Shown: one piece after another, positions 24,424-33,466 of the stretch
How positions within the stretch are numbered: position 1 is the first letter of the stretch
Layout of the letters: every line of letters begins with the position of its first letter
From: Microbacterium sp.
GTDB taxonomy: Bacteria; Actinomycetota; Actinomycetes; Actinomycetales; Microbacteriaceae
Length of the DNA stretch: 64,000 nt
Reading direction: 5' to 3'
NCBI GenBank assembly: GCA_017306415.1
Contig: JAFKIL010000001.1
Coordinates: 186,001-250,000 of the forward strand
Made by a program: the position numbers and the translations under genes
Notes under the pieces: generated by a model
Told to the model about the DNA's origin: nothing
Seen by the model: only the letters and a program-made list of their open reading frames with translations
The model's database searches: none

Positions 24424-25323
24424 GTGACCGCGCCGAACCCGTACGCCGAGCAGCTCGCGACGATCCCCGTCGCGCGGCGCGAGGTCGACCTCCTCGGCGC
24501 GACGACCGTGTACTGGGAGTACGGCTCACCGGAGGCGGAGACGACGATCCTGGCTGTCCACGGCTTCCGCGGCGAGCATCACGGACTGGAGCCCGTTGTC
24601 GCGCAACTGCCCGACTTCCGCGTTCTGTCTCCGGATCTCCCCGGGTTCGGCGAGACTCGGCCCCTCCCCGGGCGTACCCACGATCTCGCGGCCTACGTCG
24701 ACTGGCTCACGGCCTTCGCCGCGGAGGTGGCCCCTGGAGCGGTCGTCCTCGGCCACAGCTTCGGGTCGATCGTGGCGGCCTCGGCGGTCGCCGCGGGGCT
24801 GGCGACGCCGGCGCTCATCCTGGTCAACCCCATCGGGGCCCCCGCACTGGAGGGACCCCGTGGCATCCTGACGCGGCTCGCGATCTTCTACTACTGGGCC
24901 GGCGCCAAGCTCCCGAGCGCGGCGGGGGAGGCGCTGCTGCGCAACCGGGGGATCGTGCGGGCGATGAGCGTGTCGATGGCCAAGACTCGCGATCCGGAGC
25001 TGCGCAGATTCGTCCACGACCAGCACGACACCTACTTCTCCCGGTTCGCGGATCGCGACGTGCTCCACGACGCCTTCGTCACCTCCGTGTCGCACGACGT
25101 GCGGGAGTCGGCGCGATCGATCTCGCAGCCGGTCCTCCTCGTGGCCGCGCAGCGAGACGACATCACGCCGATCGAGAAGGAGCGCGAGCTGGCTCGACTG
25201 TTCCCGCGCGCGGAGCTCGTCGAGATCGCCGATGTCGGCCACCTCATCCACTACGAGACCCCGGCACCGGCGGCAGCGGCGATCAGACGCTTCCTCGCCC
25301 CTTCCGACGCCGGTACGCGTTGA
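24424..25323 (+). CDS. Alpha/beta-fold hydrolase
   Basis: 299-aa hydrolase. The nucleophile elbow is LGHSFGSIVA (Ser near residue 115), the oxyanion region AVHGFRGEHHG, the acid Asp in AAQRDDITP and the catalytic His in VGHLIHYETP. A cap domain follows the elbow. It resembles epoxide hydrolase or lactonase-like enzymes; substrate unknown. The 3' end overlaps the convergent CGNR gene by 41 bp. Confidence 0.82.
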   Translation: MTAPNPYAEQLATIPVARREVDLLGATTVYWEYGSPEAETTILAVHGFRGEHHGLEPVVAQLPDFRVLSPDLPGFGETRPLPGRTHDLAAYVDWLTAFAAEVAPGAVVLGHSFGSIVAASAVAAGLATPALILVNPIGAPALEGPRGILTRLAIFYYWAGAKLPSAAGEALLRNRGIVRAMSVSMAKTRDPELRRFVHDQHDTYFSRFADRDVLHDAFVTSVSHDVRESARSISQPVLLVAAQRDDITPIEKERELARLFPRAELVEIADVGHLIHYETPAPAAAAIRRFLAPSDAGTR

Positions 25324-25843
25324 CGTTCATGCGGTTGCCGCAGTTGCCGGTATCGCAGTAGCGCTTCGAGCCGTTCTTGGAGTAGTCGACGTACACGCCG
25401 AGGCAGTCGTCGGCTGCGCACACGCGGATGCGGTCGTATTCGTCCGAGCGGATCACGTCGACGAAGGCCATCGCCGCCTCCACCATGATGCGCGTGGCGA
25501 GCGGCGCCTCGGGGCCCGTGGCATGGATGTGCCAGTCGTAGCCGTCGTGGATCACCAGCTGGGGGAGGGCCTGACCGTCCCGCAGCATGTCGTTGATCCG
25601 TGGCACAGCGCCCGTCCGGTCGAGCCGCCACAGCTCGTGCAGGCGGGGACGGATGGCGCGCACGGCCGCCAGTTCGTCCTCGTCGTGGGCGACGCTGCCG
25701 GTGTAGGGATGGCTCACGAGGTAGTCCTCGAGGTCGGCCACGGACAGCAGGGTGTCGAGGCTGTCGCTCGAGGTCTCGGGCAACGTGTTCACGAGGTCGA
25801 CGGTCGCCGCGAGGGCGAGCTGCGTGTCACGAATGAACACCAT
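25283..25843 (-). CDS. CGNR zinc finger protein (ABATE domain), probable transcription regulator
   Basis: 186-aa protein with an N-terminal ABATE-like stress domain and a C-terminal CGNR zinc finger: Cys in RVCAADDC, then YCDTGNCGNR, then a basic tail (AYRRRKGRGSV). The family is thought to bind DNA. ATG 25841-25843 has a CAGGAG Shine-Dalgarno and a -10-like TATCGT at 25865-25870. Its last 41 bp run antisense to the hydrolase gene. Divergent from the EamA transporter across 74 bp, so it may control that gene. Confidence 0.87.
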   Translation of the reverse strand: MVFIRDTQLALAATVDLVNTLPETSSDSLDTLLSVADLEDYLVSHPYTGSVAHDEDELAAVRAIRPRLHELWRLDRTGAVPRINDMLRDGQALPQLVIHDGYDWHIHATGPEAPLATRIMVEAAMAFVDVIRSDEYDRIRVCAADDCLGVYVDYSKNGSKRYCDTGNCGNRMNVNAYRRRKGRGSV

Positions 25844-25917
25844 CTTGACTCCTGACCCGAGCGGACGATACGGTCACCAGTGTACGCACCTTTCACTCCT
25901 GACAAACGGATGTCCCG

Positions 25918-26919
25918 ATGACCGCATCCACTGCCCCGATCGCTGTCGGCGCCGCGCTCCCTCTGCCGGCATCGCGCGCGACCTCGGGGCTCGTGCTGGC
26001 CGTCGGCTCCGCGCTCGCCTTCTCGTCGAGCGGCCCGTTCGTCAAGCCGCTCCTCGAAGCGGGCTGGTCGATCGGTGCGGCTCTCCTGATCCGGATGACC
26101 GTGGCCGGGCTCCTCCTCGCGCCCGCGCTCGTCTCGGCCGTCCTCCATCAGCGCGGCCTCATCCGTCGGCACGGTCCGCTGATCCTCGCCTTCGGCCTGA
26201 GCGCCGTGGCCGGGTGTCAGCTGTTCTACTTCGCGGCGATGCAGCGGATGCCCGTGGCCGTGGCGCTTCTCATCCAGTACCTGGCTCCCGTGCTCGTCGT
26301 CGGCTTCGTGTGGCTGCGCACGCGTCGAGCTCCCTCGCGTCTCGTCGTCTGCGGCGCCGTGGTGGCGGTCACCGGTCTCGTCCTCGTCGTGGACATCGCC
26401 GGGGCGCGGTTCGACCTCTGGGGGACGGTGCTGGCGCTGTGCGCGGCGGTGTGCACCGCGGTCTACTTCGTCATCGGCGAGCGCGCAGGCGACGACCTGC
26501 CGCCGCTCGCCCTCGCGGCGGGCGGCCTCATCGTCGGTGCGGCACTGATGGGACTCCTCTGCGCGACGGGCATCCTGCCCTTCACGGCCCCGCCGGTCGA
26601 CGTGGCCCTCGGCGGCATGACCCTCCCCGCCATCGTGCCGATGCTGTGGGTCGGCGCCGTCGCGACCACGGTCGGCTACGCCCTCGGCGTCATGGCGGTT
26701 CCACGCATCGGATCGCGCATGGCGTCCTTCGCCGGACTCGCCGAGGTGCTGTTCGCGCTCGCGTTCGCCTGGCTGCTCCTCGGCGAGACGCCGGCGCCGA
26801 TCCAGTTCGCGGGCGGCGCGCTCATCCTCGTGGGCGTCGTGCTCGTGCGACTCGACTCGAACGCGGGGGGCCGCTCGGCCCCGGAGCGCGCTACGCTTCC
26901 CGTCGTGCCATCTCCATGA
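25918..26919 (+). CDS. EamA/RhaT-family (DMT) transporter
   Basis: 333-aa membrane protein with about ten helices in two EamA repeats, a drug/metabolite transporter. The helix-rich segments and internal duplication (LYF.A....PVAVALLIQYLAPVLV in repeat 1; GSRMASFAGLAEVLFALAFAWLLLGE in repeat 2) fit the family. The start is ATG 25918. Exporters of this family paired with regulators often move amino acids. Its end overlaps the convergent Lrp gene by 29 bp. Confidence 0.87.
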   Translation: MTASTAPIAVGAALPLPASRATSGLVLAVGSALAFSSSGPFVKPLLEAGWSIGAALLIRMTVAGLLLAPALVSAVLHQRGLIRRHGPLILAFGLSAVAGCQLFYFAAMQRMPVAVALLIQYLAPVLVVGFVWLRTRRAPSRLVVCGAVVAVTGLVLVVDIAGARFDLWGTVLALCAAVCTAVYFVIGERAGDDLPPLALAAGGLIVGAALMGLLCATGILPFTAPPVDVALGGMTLPAIVPMLWVGAVATTVGYALGVMAVPRIGSRMASFAGLAEVLFALAFAWLLLGETPAPIQFAGGALILVGVVLVRLDSNAGGRSAPERATLPVVPSP

Positions 26920-27364
26920 GCGGTGCCACGCGATAGCCGATGACCTCGCCCATGGCGAGGGAGGTCTCGGTGCGCTCGACGCCTTCGATGGCGAGGATGC
27001 GGGCATCCGTGTCGAACAGGTGCTGGGTGTCGCGACAGGCGACGCGGATGAGCAGATCCACCTGGCCGCTCAGCCCGTGCGCCTGGACGACCTCGGGGAT
27101 CCGCACCACCTCCGTGATGATGTGCGGGAGCTCGGCCTGACGCACCATGACGTTGATGAACGCCTCGATGGGGAATCCGAGCGCGCTCGAGGAGATGGCG
27201 CGTTCGTAGGACAGGAAGACGCCGCTGCGGTCGAGCTTCGCCATCCGTGCCTGCACCGTGTTGCGGGAGAGCCCCAGCTTCTCGGCGAGAGCGACGACCG
27301 TTGCGCGCGGATCCCGCGCGAGGGCTGCCAGAAGCTCGAGATCGACCGTGTCGAGATTACCCAT
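26891..27364 (-). CDS. Lrp/AsnC-family transcription regulator (likely BCKDH operon regulator)
   Basis: 157 aa: N-terminal winged HTH (LDLELLAALARDPRATVVALAEKLGLSRNTVQARM, shown here only as its family hallmark in short form: LGLSRNTVQARM is the recognition helix) and C-terminal RAM ligand domain (VVQAHGLSGQVDLLIRV). ATG 27362-27364 is chosen over an upstream in-frame ATG. Divergent from the branched-chain keto-acid dehydrogenase operon, an arrangement like Pseudomonas bkdR-bkd, where the Lrp-type protein activates bkd in response to branched-chain amino acids. That role here is inference from layout. Confidence 0.85.
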   Translation of the reverse strand: MGNLDTVDLELLAALARDPRATVVALAEKLGLSRNTVQARMAKLDRSGVFLSYERAISSSALGFPIEAFINVMVRQAELPHIITEVVRIPEVVQAHGLSGQVDLLIRVACRDTQHLFDTDARILAIEGVERTETSLAMGEVIGYRVAPLMEMARREA

Positions 27365-27371
27365 AGTGCGA

Positions 27372-27385
27372 AACATTAGCATGTT
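27372..27385. promoter_or_regulatory. Palindrome AACATTAGCATGTT, candidate Lrp-type operator
   Basis: AACAT-TAGC-ATGTT, a perfect 5-bp inverted repeat with a 4-bp centre, directly upstream of the lrp start. It overlaps a minus-strand -10-like TAATGT (27373-27378) 8 nt before ATG 27364, so a bound protein would block lrp itself. A related AACATGC half lies at 27407-27413. Confidence 0.5.
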
Positions 27386-27410
27386 CGAGCGGGGCTCCAT
27401 TTGGCAACAT

Positions 27411-27460
27411 GCTCAGGGCTATCCCAGATGCTTGAGCTAGGTGCGATGTCGACGTACTCT
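27411..27460 (+). promoter_or_regulatory. Promoter of the bkd operon
   Basis: -35 TTGAGC (27432-27437), 17-bp spacer, -10 TACTCT (27455-27460). The start near 27467 leaves a 60-nt leader with a GAGGAAGAGG ribosome site before ATG 27528. GCTCA (27411-27415) and TGAGC (27433-27437) form an inverted repeat reaching into the -35. Confidence 0.55.
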
Positions 27461-27527
27461 CCCGATATCCGGCGACGACGCCGGTGCAGCGCACGGTCGC
27501 CTCACGAGGGCGCCGTGAGGAAGAGGG

Positions 27528-28670
27528 ATGACGATGGTGCACACCCTGACCCCGACAGCCGACCTCAAGACCGACGTGGACGACGTCGCCCGCCTGCTGA
27601 CCGCCGACGGCGAGCGCGTGCCCGACGCCGACCTCGATCCGTGGATCAGCGACATCGACGCCGACGTCGTGCGCGACCTCTATCGCGACATGGTGCTGGT
27701 GCGGCGCATCGACACCGAGGGGATCGCCCTGCAGAGGCAGGGGCAGGTGGGCCTGTGGGCCCCGTGTCAGGGTCAGGAAGCGGTGCAGGTCGGCACGGCA
27801 CGTGCGTTCCGCGCCGACGACTTCGTGTTCCCGAGCTACCGCGAGATCGGGGTCAACTACGTGCGTGGCGCCCGTCCGGCGGACTTCACCCGCGCATGGC
27901 GCGGCGAAGCGCACTCGAGCTTCAATCCGTACGACGTGAACACCGCGGTGCCCCAGATCATCATCGGCGCCCAGACCCTCCACGCGGTCGGCTATGCGAT
28001 GGGGATCCAGCGCGACGGCACCGATCAGGCGTGCGGCACCTACTTCGGCGATGGCGCCTCCAGCCAGGGCGACGTCAACGAGGCGATGGTCTTCGCCTCT
28101 TCGTTCGGGGCGCCCGTCGTCTTCGTGTGCTCGAACAACCAGTACGCGATCTCCGAGCCGGTCACGGTCCAGGCCCGCTTCCCGATCGCGGGCCGCGCGC
28201 CGGGATTCGGCATCCCGAGCCTTCGGATCGACGGCAACGATGTGCTCGCGTCGCTGGCCGCGATGCGGTGGGCGCTCGACCACGCGCGCAGCGGCAAGGG
28301 ACCGGCATTCATCGAGGCGGTGACCTATCGAATGGGCCCGCACACGACGTCCGACGACCCGACCCGCTACCGCGACAAGGACGAGGTCGAGCGGTGGCAT
28401 CGGCGCGACCCGATCGCTCGTGTCGAGGCGTACCTGCGCGGCCTCGGCGGTTTCGACGACGATTTCGCCGCCGAGGTGGCGCGCGACGCCGACGAGCTCG
28501 GCGCCGCGGTACGCGCCGCGTGTCTGAGCATGACCTCGGCCGAGCCGCTGAGCATCCTCGACCGGGTCTATGCCGAGCCGCACTCCGGCCTCGATGAGCA
28601 GAGGGTGGCTTTCGCGGCCTACCTCGATGGTTTCGAGTCGGCCGCCGAGGGCCAGGGGGTCGGTCGATGA
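27528..28670 (+). CDS. bkdA: Branched-chain 2-oxoacid dehydrogenase E1 alpha
   Basis: 380-aa thiamine diphosphate-dependent E1 alpha subunit. The ThDP motif is GDGASSQGDVNEAMVFA; further marks are QGQEAVQVG and the phosphorylation-loop-like YRMGPHTTSDDPTRYR. That loop form is usual in branched-chain rather than pyruvate enzymes. ATG 27528 has a strong purine-rich Shine-Dalgarno; a second ATG two codons on is possible. First gene of an E1a-E1b-E2 operon. The matching E3 is not in the operon and must come from elsewhere. Confidence 0.9.
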   Translation: MTMVHTLTPTADLKTDVDDVARLLTADGERVPDADLDPWISDIDADVVRDLYRDMVLVRRIDTEGIALQRQGQVGLWAPCQGQEAVQVGTARAFRADDFVFPSYREIGVNYVRGARPADFTRAWRGEAHSSFNPYDVNTAVPQIIIGAQTLHAVGYAMGIQRDGTDQACGTYFGDGASSQGDVNEAMVFASSFGAPVVFVCSNNQYAISEPVTVQARFPIAGRAPGFGIPSLRIDGNDVLASLAAMRWALDHARSGKGPAFIEAVTYRMGPHTTSDDPTRYRDKDEVERWHRRDPIARVEAYLRGLGGFDDDFAAEVARDADELGAAVRAACLSMTSAEPLSILDRVYAEPHSGLDEQRVAFAAYLDGFESAAEGQGVGR

Positions 28671-29680
28671 CGCAGCTCACGATGGCGAAGGCCATCAACG
28701 AAGGACTGCGGCGTGCGATGCGCGACGACGACCGGGTCCTCGTGATGGGCGAGGACATCGGGAAGCTCGGCGGGGTGTTCCGGATCACCGACGGACTGCT
28801 CGACGAGTTCGGCGCCATGCGTGTCGTCGACACGCCACTGGCCGAGTCGGGGATCGTCGGCACCGCGGTCGGCCTCGCCTACCGTGGCTACCGGCCGGTC
28901 GTGGAGATCCAGTTCGACGGCTTCGTCTATCCCGCGTTCGACCAGATCGTGTGCCAGGTCGCCAAGATGCACTACCGGTCGATGGGCAACGTGCGGATGC
29001 CGCTCACGATCCGCATCCCGTGGGCGGGTGGAGTCGGCGCCGCCGAGCACCACTCGGAGTCGCCGGAGGCGTACTTCGTGCACACCGCGGGCCTGCGCGT
29101 CATCGCCGTGTCCAATCCCCAGGACGCGCACACCATGCTGCGCCAGGCGATCGCGAGCGACGATCCCGTGGTCTTCTTCGAGCCGAAGCGCCTGTACCAC
29201 GCCAAGGGCGAGGTCGACCTCGATGCGGACCTGGCGGATGCCGCGCCGATGGGCCTGGCGCGGGTGGCGCGACCGGGCTCCGACGTCACCCTCCTGACGT
29301 ACGGTGCGCAGGTCGTCACGGCCCTCGATGCCGCCATGGCTGCCGAGGACGAGGGCGTGTCGATCGAGGTCATCGACCTGCGGTCGCTGTCGCCCGTGGA
29401 CTACAAGACGGTGACCGCCTCGGTCCGCAAGACCGGGCGGGTGGTCGTGACGCACGAGGCGGCGCGCGAGGCCGGCGTGGGGGCGGAGCTCGTGGCGAGC
29501 GTCACGGAGCGCTGCTTCAACTACCTCGAGTCCGCGCCGGTGCGCGTGACCGGGCACGACATCCCCTACCCGCCGGCGAAGTTGGAGAAGCACCATCTGC
29601 CGGACCTCGACCGGATCCTCGACGCCGTCGATCGCGTTCTGGACCGGCCGAACAGCCTGACCGGGGTGATGGAGCGATGA
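28667..29680 (+). CDS. bkdB: Branched-chain 2-oxoacid dehydrogenase E1 beta
   Basis: 337-aa E1 beta subunit that completes the ThDP site with the alpha chain. Landmarks: VLVMGEDIGKLGGVFRIT near residues 24-41, PLAESGIVGTAVGLA, and the C-terminal GHDIPYPPAKLEKHHLP. ATG 28667 overlaps the alpha stop and its own stop overlaps the E2 start, so the three subunits are coupled. Confidence 0.92.
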   Translation: MTQLTMAKAINEGLRRAMRDDDRVLVMGEDIGKLGGVFRITDGLLDEFGAMRVVDTPLAESGIVGTAVGLAYRGYRPVVEIQFDGFVYPAFDQIVCQVAKMHYRSMGNVRMPLTIRIPWAGGVGAAEHHSESPEAYFVHTAGLRVIAVSNPQDAHTMLRQAIASDDPVVFFEPKRLYHAKGEVDLDADLADAAPMGLARVARPGSDVTLLTYGAQVVTALDAAMAAEDEGVSIEVIDLRSLSPVDYKTVTASVRKTGRVVVTHEAAREAGVGAELVASVTERCFNYLESAPVRVTGHDIPYPPAKLEKHHLPDLDRILDAVDRVLDRPNSLTGVMER

Positions 29681-31011
29681 GGCAGGACTTCCGGCTCCCG
29701 GACCTCGGCGAAGGCCTCCCGGAGGCGGAGCTCGTGCAGTGGCTCGTCGCCGAGGGCGACAGCGTCACCCTCAATCAGACGATCGCGGAGGTCGAGACGG
29801 CCAAAGCCGTCGTGGAGCTTCCCTCGCCGTTCGCGGGGACCGTCGGTGCGCTGCACGCGTCGGCCGGAGATGTGGTCGAGGTCGGATCGGTGCTGATCTC
29901 GTTCGATGTCGCCGGCGCGGAGGCGGGCGGTGAGGCCCCCGGGCCCGAGGAGGAGGCGTCGACGCCCAATCTCGTCGGATACGGGGCCGCACCCCGCACC
30001 GCGGCCAGACCACAGCGTCGCGCCCGGGGGAGCCGTCCGGACCACCCGCAGGCGGACACCGCCGTCCTCGAGGCCGCCCCCCACGACGCGATCGTGGAGC
30101 AGGAGCCCATCGAGCCCATCGAGCGGCCGCGATCCACCCCGCCCGTGCGCAAGCTCGCCAAGGACCTGGGTGTCGACCTCGCGCTCGTCGAGGCGACGGG
30201 CGCGACCGGGATCATCACGCGGGCTGACGTCGAGGCGTACGCCGAGCACGTCGGTCGCGTCTCCGCCGCGCCCCCGCAGCGCACCCCCGCGCCCGCATCC
30301 CTCGGCGACGGGCGCACGACGCGCATCCCGATCCGCGGCGTGCGCAAGCACACCGCCGAAGCCATGGTGCGCAGCGCCTTCACCGCACCCCAGGTGACGA
30401 CATTCCACACCGTGGATGTCACGGCGACGACCGACCTGGTCGCGTCGCTGCGCGCCGACCCGTCGCTCGAGGGCCACCGCATCGGCGTCATGGCGGTCGC
30501 GGCGAAGGCGGTGTGTCTCGCTCTGTCGCGGACCCCGAGCCTGAACGCGGCGTGGGACGAGGCGAACGCCGAGATCGTCGAGCACCACTACGTCAACCTC
30601 GGAATCGCCGCGGCGACGGATCGTGGACTCGTGGTCCCGAACGTGCGTGACGCCGACGGCATGACGCTCGTGGAGCTCGCGGATGCGATCCGGGAGCTCG
30701 CCGGCACCGCGCGTGCCGGTCGCACCACTTCCGCGGACATGGCCGGGGGGACGTTCACCATCACGAACGTCGGCGTCTTCGGCGTCGAGGCGGGGACGCC
30801 GATCCTGAATCCGGGTGAGGCAGGCATCCTGGCCCTCGGTGCGGTGCAGAGACGTCCGTGGGAGCACGAGGGCGGGATCGCGCTGAGGGATGTCATGACA
30901 CTCAGCCTGTCTTTCGACCATCGCCTCGTCGACGGCGCCGAGGGTGCCCGATTCCTGGTGGACGTCGCCGGCATCCTCCGCGAACCCGGCAGGGCGATGC
31001 TGATGCGCTGA
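29677..31011 (+). CDS. bkdC: Dihydrolipoamide acyltransferase E2 of the BCKDH complex
   Basis: 444 aa. The N-terminal lipoyl domain (residues 1-80) has the lipoylation site Lys43 in EVETAKAVVE. A Pro/Glu-rich linker follows, then the peripheral subunit-binding domain (PPVRKLAKDLGVDL, about 150-190) and the catalytic domain with the HRLVDG motif near residue 412. One lipoyl domain only. The start is ATG 29677 at the 4-base overlap; the frame is open far upstream as a shadow of the E1 genes. Confidence 0.92.
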   Translation: MRQDFRLPDLGEGLPEAELVQWLVAEGDSVTLNQTIAEVETAKAVVELPSPFAGTVGALHASAGDVVEVGSVLISFDVAGAEAGGEAPGPEEEASTPNLVGYGAAPRTAARPQRRARGSRPDHPQADTAVLEAAPHDAIVEQEPIEPIERPRSTPPVRKLAKDLGVDLALVEATGATGIITRADVEAYAEHVGRVSAAPPQRTPAPASLGDGRTTRIPIRGVRKHTAEAMVRSAFTAPQVTTFHTVDVTATTDLVASLRADPSLEGHRIGVMAVAAKAVCLALSRTPSLNAAWDEANAEIVEHHYVNLGIAAATDRGLVVPNVRDADGMTLVELADAIRELAGTARAGRTTSADMAGGTFTITNVGVFGVEAGTPILNPGEAGILALGAVQRRPWEHEGGIALRDVMTLSLSFDHRLVDGAEGARFLVDVAGILREPGRAMLMR

Positions 31012-31030
31012 CACGGGAAGCGCGGGTCAG
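31008..31030. terminator. Short hairpin joining two convergent stop codons
   Basis: CTGAC (31008-31012) pairs with GTCAG (31026-31030). The TGA of the E2 gene and the TGA of the opposite phosphoesterase gene pair with each other. Weak as a terminator (5 bp, no T-run). Confidence 0.35.
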
Positions 31031-32808
31031 TCTTCCTTCGGGTAGAAGAGGCCGAGGCCATGCTCGTGCAGGATGCGGTAGGCGTCCGCGTACGTCTCCG
31101 GCTCGGGCTCGTCGACTTCGCCGTACTTGGCGAGCAGGAGTCCGAGGAGTCCGCGGCCGGGCGGGCTCAGCGGAAGATCGCGCTCATCGCCCTTCTTCAG
31201 ATCGTTGAGCTCGGCCTCCTCTGGGTTCGGCGGGACGTACGGTGCCTGCACCGTGGGCCAGCGCCGCGGGTCGCGCGGCGTCGTCAGATTGATCGCGTTG
31301 TGCAGCGTCGTCGCGCCGTCGTCCCGTTTCGTGAGCGGGGCCAGCCCGTGCTGCCGGCACAGCGTCGCGATGACGGACCCGTGGTGCATCTCGTCGTGGA
31401 TGATCGTCCCCGCGCGCGTATACGCGGAGACGGCGATCGCGGGGACGCGCACCCCGAGGCGGTCGAATGTGAACCCCATCTCACCGGGCCCTGCGTCCGT
31501 CGGCGGCGTGGCGGCGGGAGGCGGTACGTGATCGTAGGTGCCGCCGTGCTCGTCGAACGTGATCAGGAGGAGCGTGTTGAGCGCGTTCGAGCCCTTCGGG
31601 GAGGTGCTCGTACGGATCGCGTCGTACACCTGCGCGACGAGCTTCTCCCCGGCCCGGACATCGGACACGGCCGAGTCCATGATGAGAGTGCCGTCGACCT
31701 CGGTGCCGCGGTACACGCCCACCGGCGGATGGAAGTCGTTGTGGTTGTAGACGAGACGCGGCTCGATGAAGGCGTAGGCCGGCAGCGTCCCTTCGCGCGC
31801 GTCCCGGTAGAACTCGGTCATGTAGACGAAGTGCTCGGTGCGCCAGTACTTCTCGAGGGACGGGGCGTGCAGCACGCCGGTCAGCGAGACGATCTGGAGC
31901 TCGTCGAAGTACACCTTCCAGGAGAGCCCCGCCTCCTCCAGGCGGTCGAAGATCGTCGGTACCGCCGGCGCCTCCAGCCATTTGCCCGGGCCCGGGTCGA
32001 CGCCGTTCGTGACGAAGCCGTGCGAGGTCGACGCGTGGAAGAAGGAGCGATTGCAATACGTCTGCGACGGAACCGCGCAGTGCCAGTCGTCGTACACCGC
32101 GAACTCCCGCGCGAGTGTCGAGAGCACCGGCAGCTGCTCCGGGGAGAATCCCCCCATGATGTGGTCGGTCTGCGCCGGCCGGGGGATGCGGCCGCCCGTC
32201 TTCCGCCGGAAGTCGTTGTGGTAGTCGAGCACGAATCCCGACATCGTCGCGGGGGTTCCAGCCGGCGGCGCGTTGTACGGGGGTCGCACGTTGCGCGGGA
32301 ACCGGAGAGCGTTGTCGGGCGGATCCACGCGCCCGAAGAGCTGCGTGTTCACGTACGGATACTCTTCGCCCGGATCCGGATCCGGACTGCGCATGATCAG
32401 GTCCGTCGGTCCGGTGTACACGTGCGCGGGGACGGTCCGGCCGTCCGGAGCCTTGTTCGTGTACGAGCCGAAGGCGAGGCCGTCGAACGTCTCGCCGTCG
32501 GGGATGTCATCCGGGGTGTAGAGCCAGCCGAGGATGTTGTCCATCGAGCGGTTCTCGCCCATGAGCACGACGACGTGGTCGAATCCGGGCCGCTTCCGCG
32601 GTGTGAGCGGCCCGAAGTCGTGGGTGCCGTCCTGGTACCCCGCGGCGCGCCCCGCCAACGCTCCGGCGGTTCCCGCGATCGCTCCGCCGGCCAGCAGACC
32701 CGCCGCCGCGAATCCGCCCGTCCTGAGGAAGTCGCGGCGCGAGCCTCCGCGGGCCGGATCCGGGGTCGCCGGGTCGTCAGGGGGCGATGCGTCGTGCGGT
32801 TCGGTCAC
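31027..32808 (-). CDS. Tat-exported phospholipase C/acid phosphatase family protein
   Basis: 593-aa phosphoesterase of the non-hemolytic phospholipase C family, exported by the Tat system: RRDFLRTGGFAAAGLLAGG at residues 24-42 is a twin-arginine signal. Active-site motifs are VVLMGENRSMDN near residue 80, DDWHCAVPSQTYCNR and ITFDEHGGTYDHVPPP. The family cleaves phosphodiester bonds of phospholipids or acts as acid phosphatase outside the membrane. It sits between the two BCAA catabolic units without an obvious link to them. Confidence 0.88.
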   Translation of the reverse strand: MTEPHDASPPDDPATPDPARGGSRRDFLRTGGFAAAGLLAGGAIAGTAGALAGRAAGYQDGTHDFGPLTPRKRPGFDHVVVLMGENRSMDNILGWLYTPDDIPDGETFDGLAFGSYTNKAPDGRTVPAHVYTGPTDLIMRSPDPDPGEEYPYVNTQLFGRVDPPDNALRFPRNVRPPYNAPPAGTPATMSGFVLDYHNDFRRKTGGRIPRPAQTDHIMGGFSPEQLPVLSTLAREFAVYDDWHCAVPSQTYCNRSFFHASTSHGFVTNGVDPGPGKWLEAPAVPTIFDRLEEAGLSWKVYFDELQIVSLTGVLHAPSLEKYWRTEHFVYMTEFYRDAREGTLPAYAFIEPRLVYNHNDFHPPVGVYRGTEVDGTLIMDSAVSDVRAGEKLVAQVYDAIRTSTSPKGSNALNTLLLITFDEHGGTYDHVPPPAATPPTDAGPGEMGFTFDRLGVRVPAIAVSAYTRAGTIIHDEMHHGSVIATLCRQHGLAPLTKRDDGATTLHNAINLTTPRDPRRWPTVQAPYVPPNPEEAELNDLKKGDERDLPLSPPGRGLLGLLLAKYGEVDEPEPETYADAYRILHEHGLGLFYPKED

Positions 32809-32848
32809 GTCGGCTCCTTCCGCCTCCAGCGTAGGAGAGGCGCGTCGG

Positions 32849-33445
32849 TCAGGCCGACAACGCCGCCGCGGCCATCTCCTGCAGGATGGCGCGCACGGCA
32901 GGCTCGCCCGGAGCGCCCCGCACGCCGCGCACGCTGTGCGGAGTGGAGTTGATCAATCCGAACACGGCGTGGGCCCGTACGCGGAGCTCCTGCTCGCTGC
33001 GCCCGGGGTGCAAGCGGCGCAGCACGGCGATCCACACCTCGACGTACTCGCGCTGCAGCCGCCGTACCCGATGCCGGTCGTCCTCGCTCAGGCTGGCGAG
33101 ATCGCGGTCCTGCACCCGGATGACGTCAGCGTCGGTGAGGGCGAAATCGACGTGGAAGCGGATGAGCGCGGTGAGCTGCTCGGGCGCGCCGGGCACGGTC
33201 TTCACGACGCGTTCACCCCCCGCCCGCAGACGCTCGCTCACCCTGACGAGGATGGCTCCGAGCAGCGCCTGCTTGTTCGCGAAGTGACGGTAGACCGCCG
33301 GTCCGCTCACCCCGACGGCGGCACCCACGTCCTCGAGGCTCGCGCCGCTGAACCCGCGCTCGGCGAACAGGCGCGACGCCTCCTGCAGCAGTGCGGCCTG
33401 TCGATCGGCCTTGGCGCGCTCCCGGTCGGTGAGACCACTTGCCAT
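32849..33445 (-). CDS. TetR-family repressor (BkaR/LiuR-like)
   Basis: 198-aa TetR regulator. The N-terminal HTH reads SLEDVGAAVGVSGPAVYRHF (residues 40-59), followed by a helical ligand domain. ATG 33443-33445. Divergent from the acyl-CoA carboxylase operon, with two 16-bp inverted repeats between. In Mycobacterium tuberculosis a TetR repressor (BkaR) controls the equivalent operon; by position this is its counterpart. The natural inducer would be an acyl-CoA or branched-chain intermediate (inference). Confidence 0.87.
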   Translation of the reverse strand: MASGLTDRERAKADRQAALLQEASRLFAERGFSGASLEDVGAAVGVSGPAVYRHFANKQALLGAILVRVSERLRAGGERVVKTVPGAPEQLTALIRFHVDFALTDADVIRVQDRDLASLSEDDRHRVRRLQREYVEVWIAVLRRLHPGRSEQELRVRAHAVFGLINSTPHSVRGVRGAPGEPAVRAILQEMAAAALSA

Positions 33446-33449
33446 CTCA

Positions 33450-33465
33450 GTTAATCCTCGCTAAC
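33450..33465. promoter_or_regulatory. Second, imperfect TetR operator candidate
   Basis: GTTAATCCTCGCTAAC has the same 16-bp span and the same GTTA...CTAAC ends as the main operator, 11 bp away. It lies just upstream of the tetR start codon, where binding would block tetR expression. Confidence 0.5.
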
Positions 33466-33466
33466 C

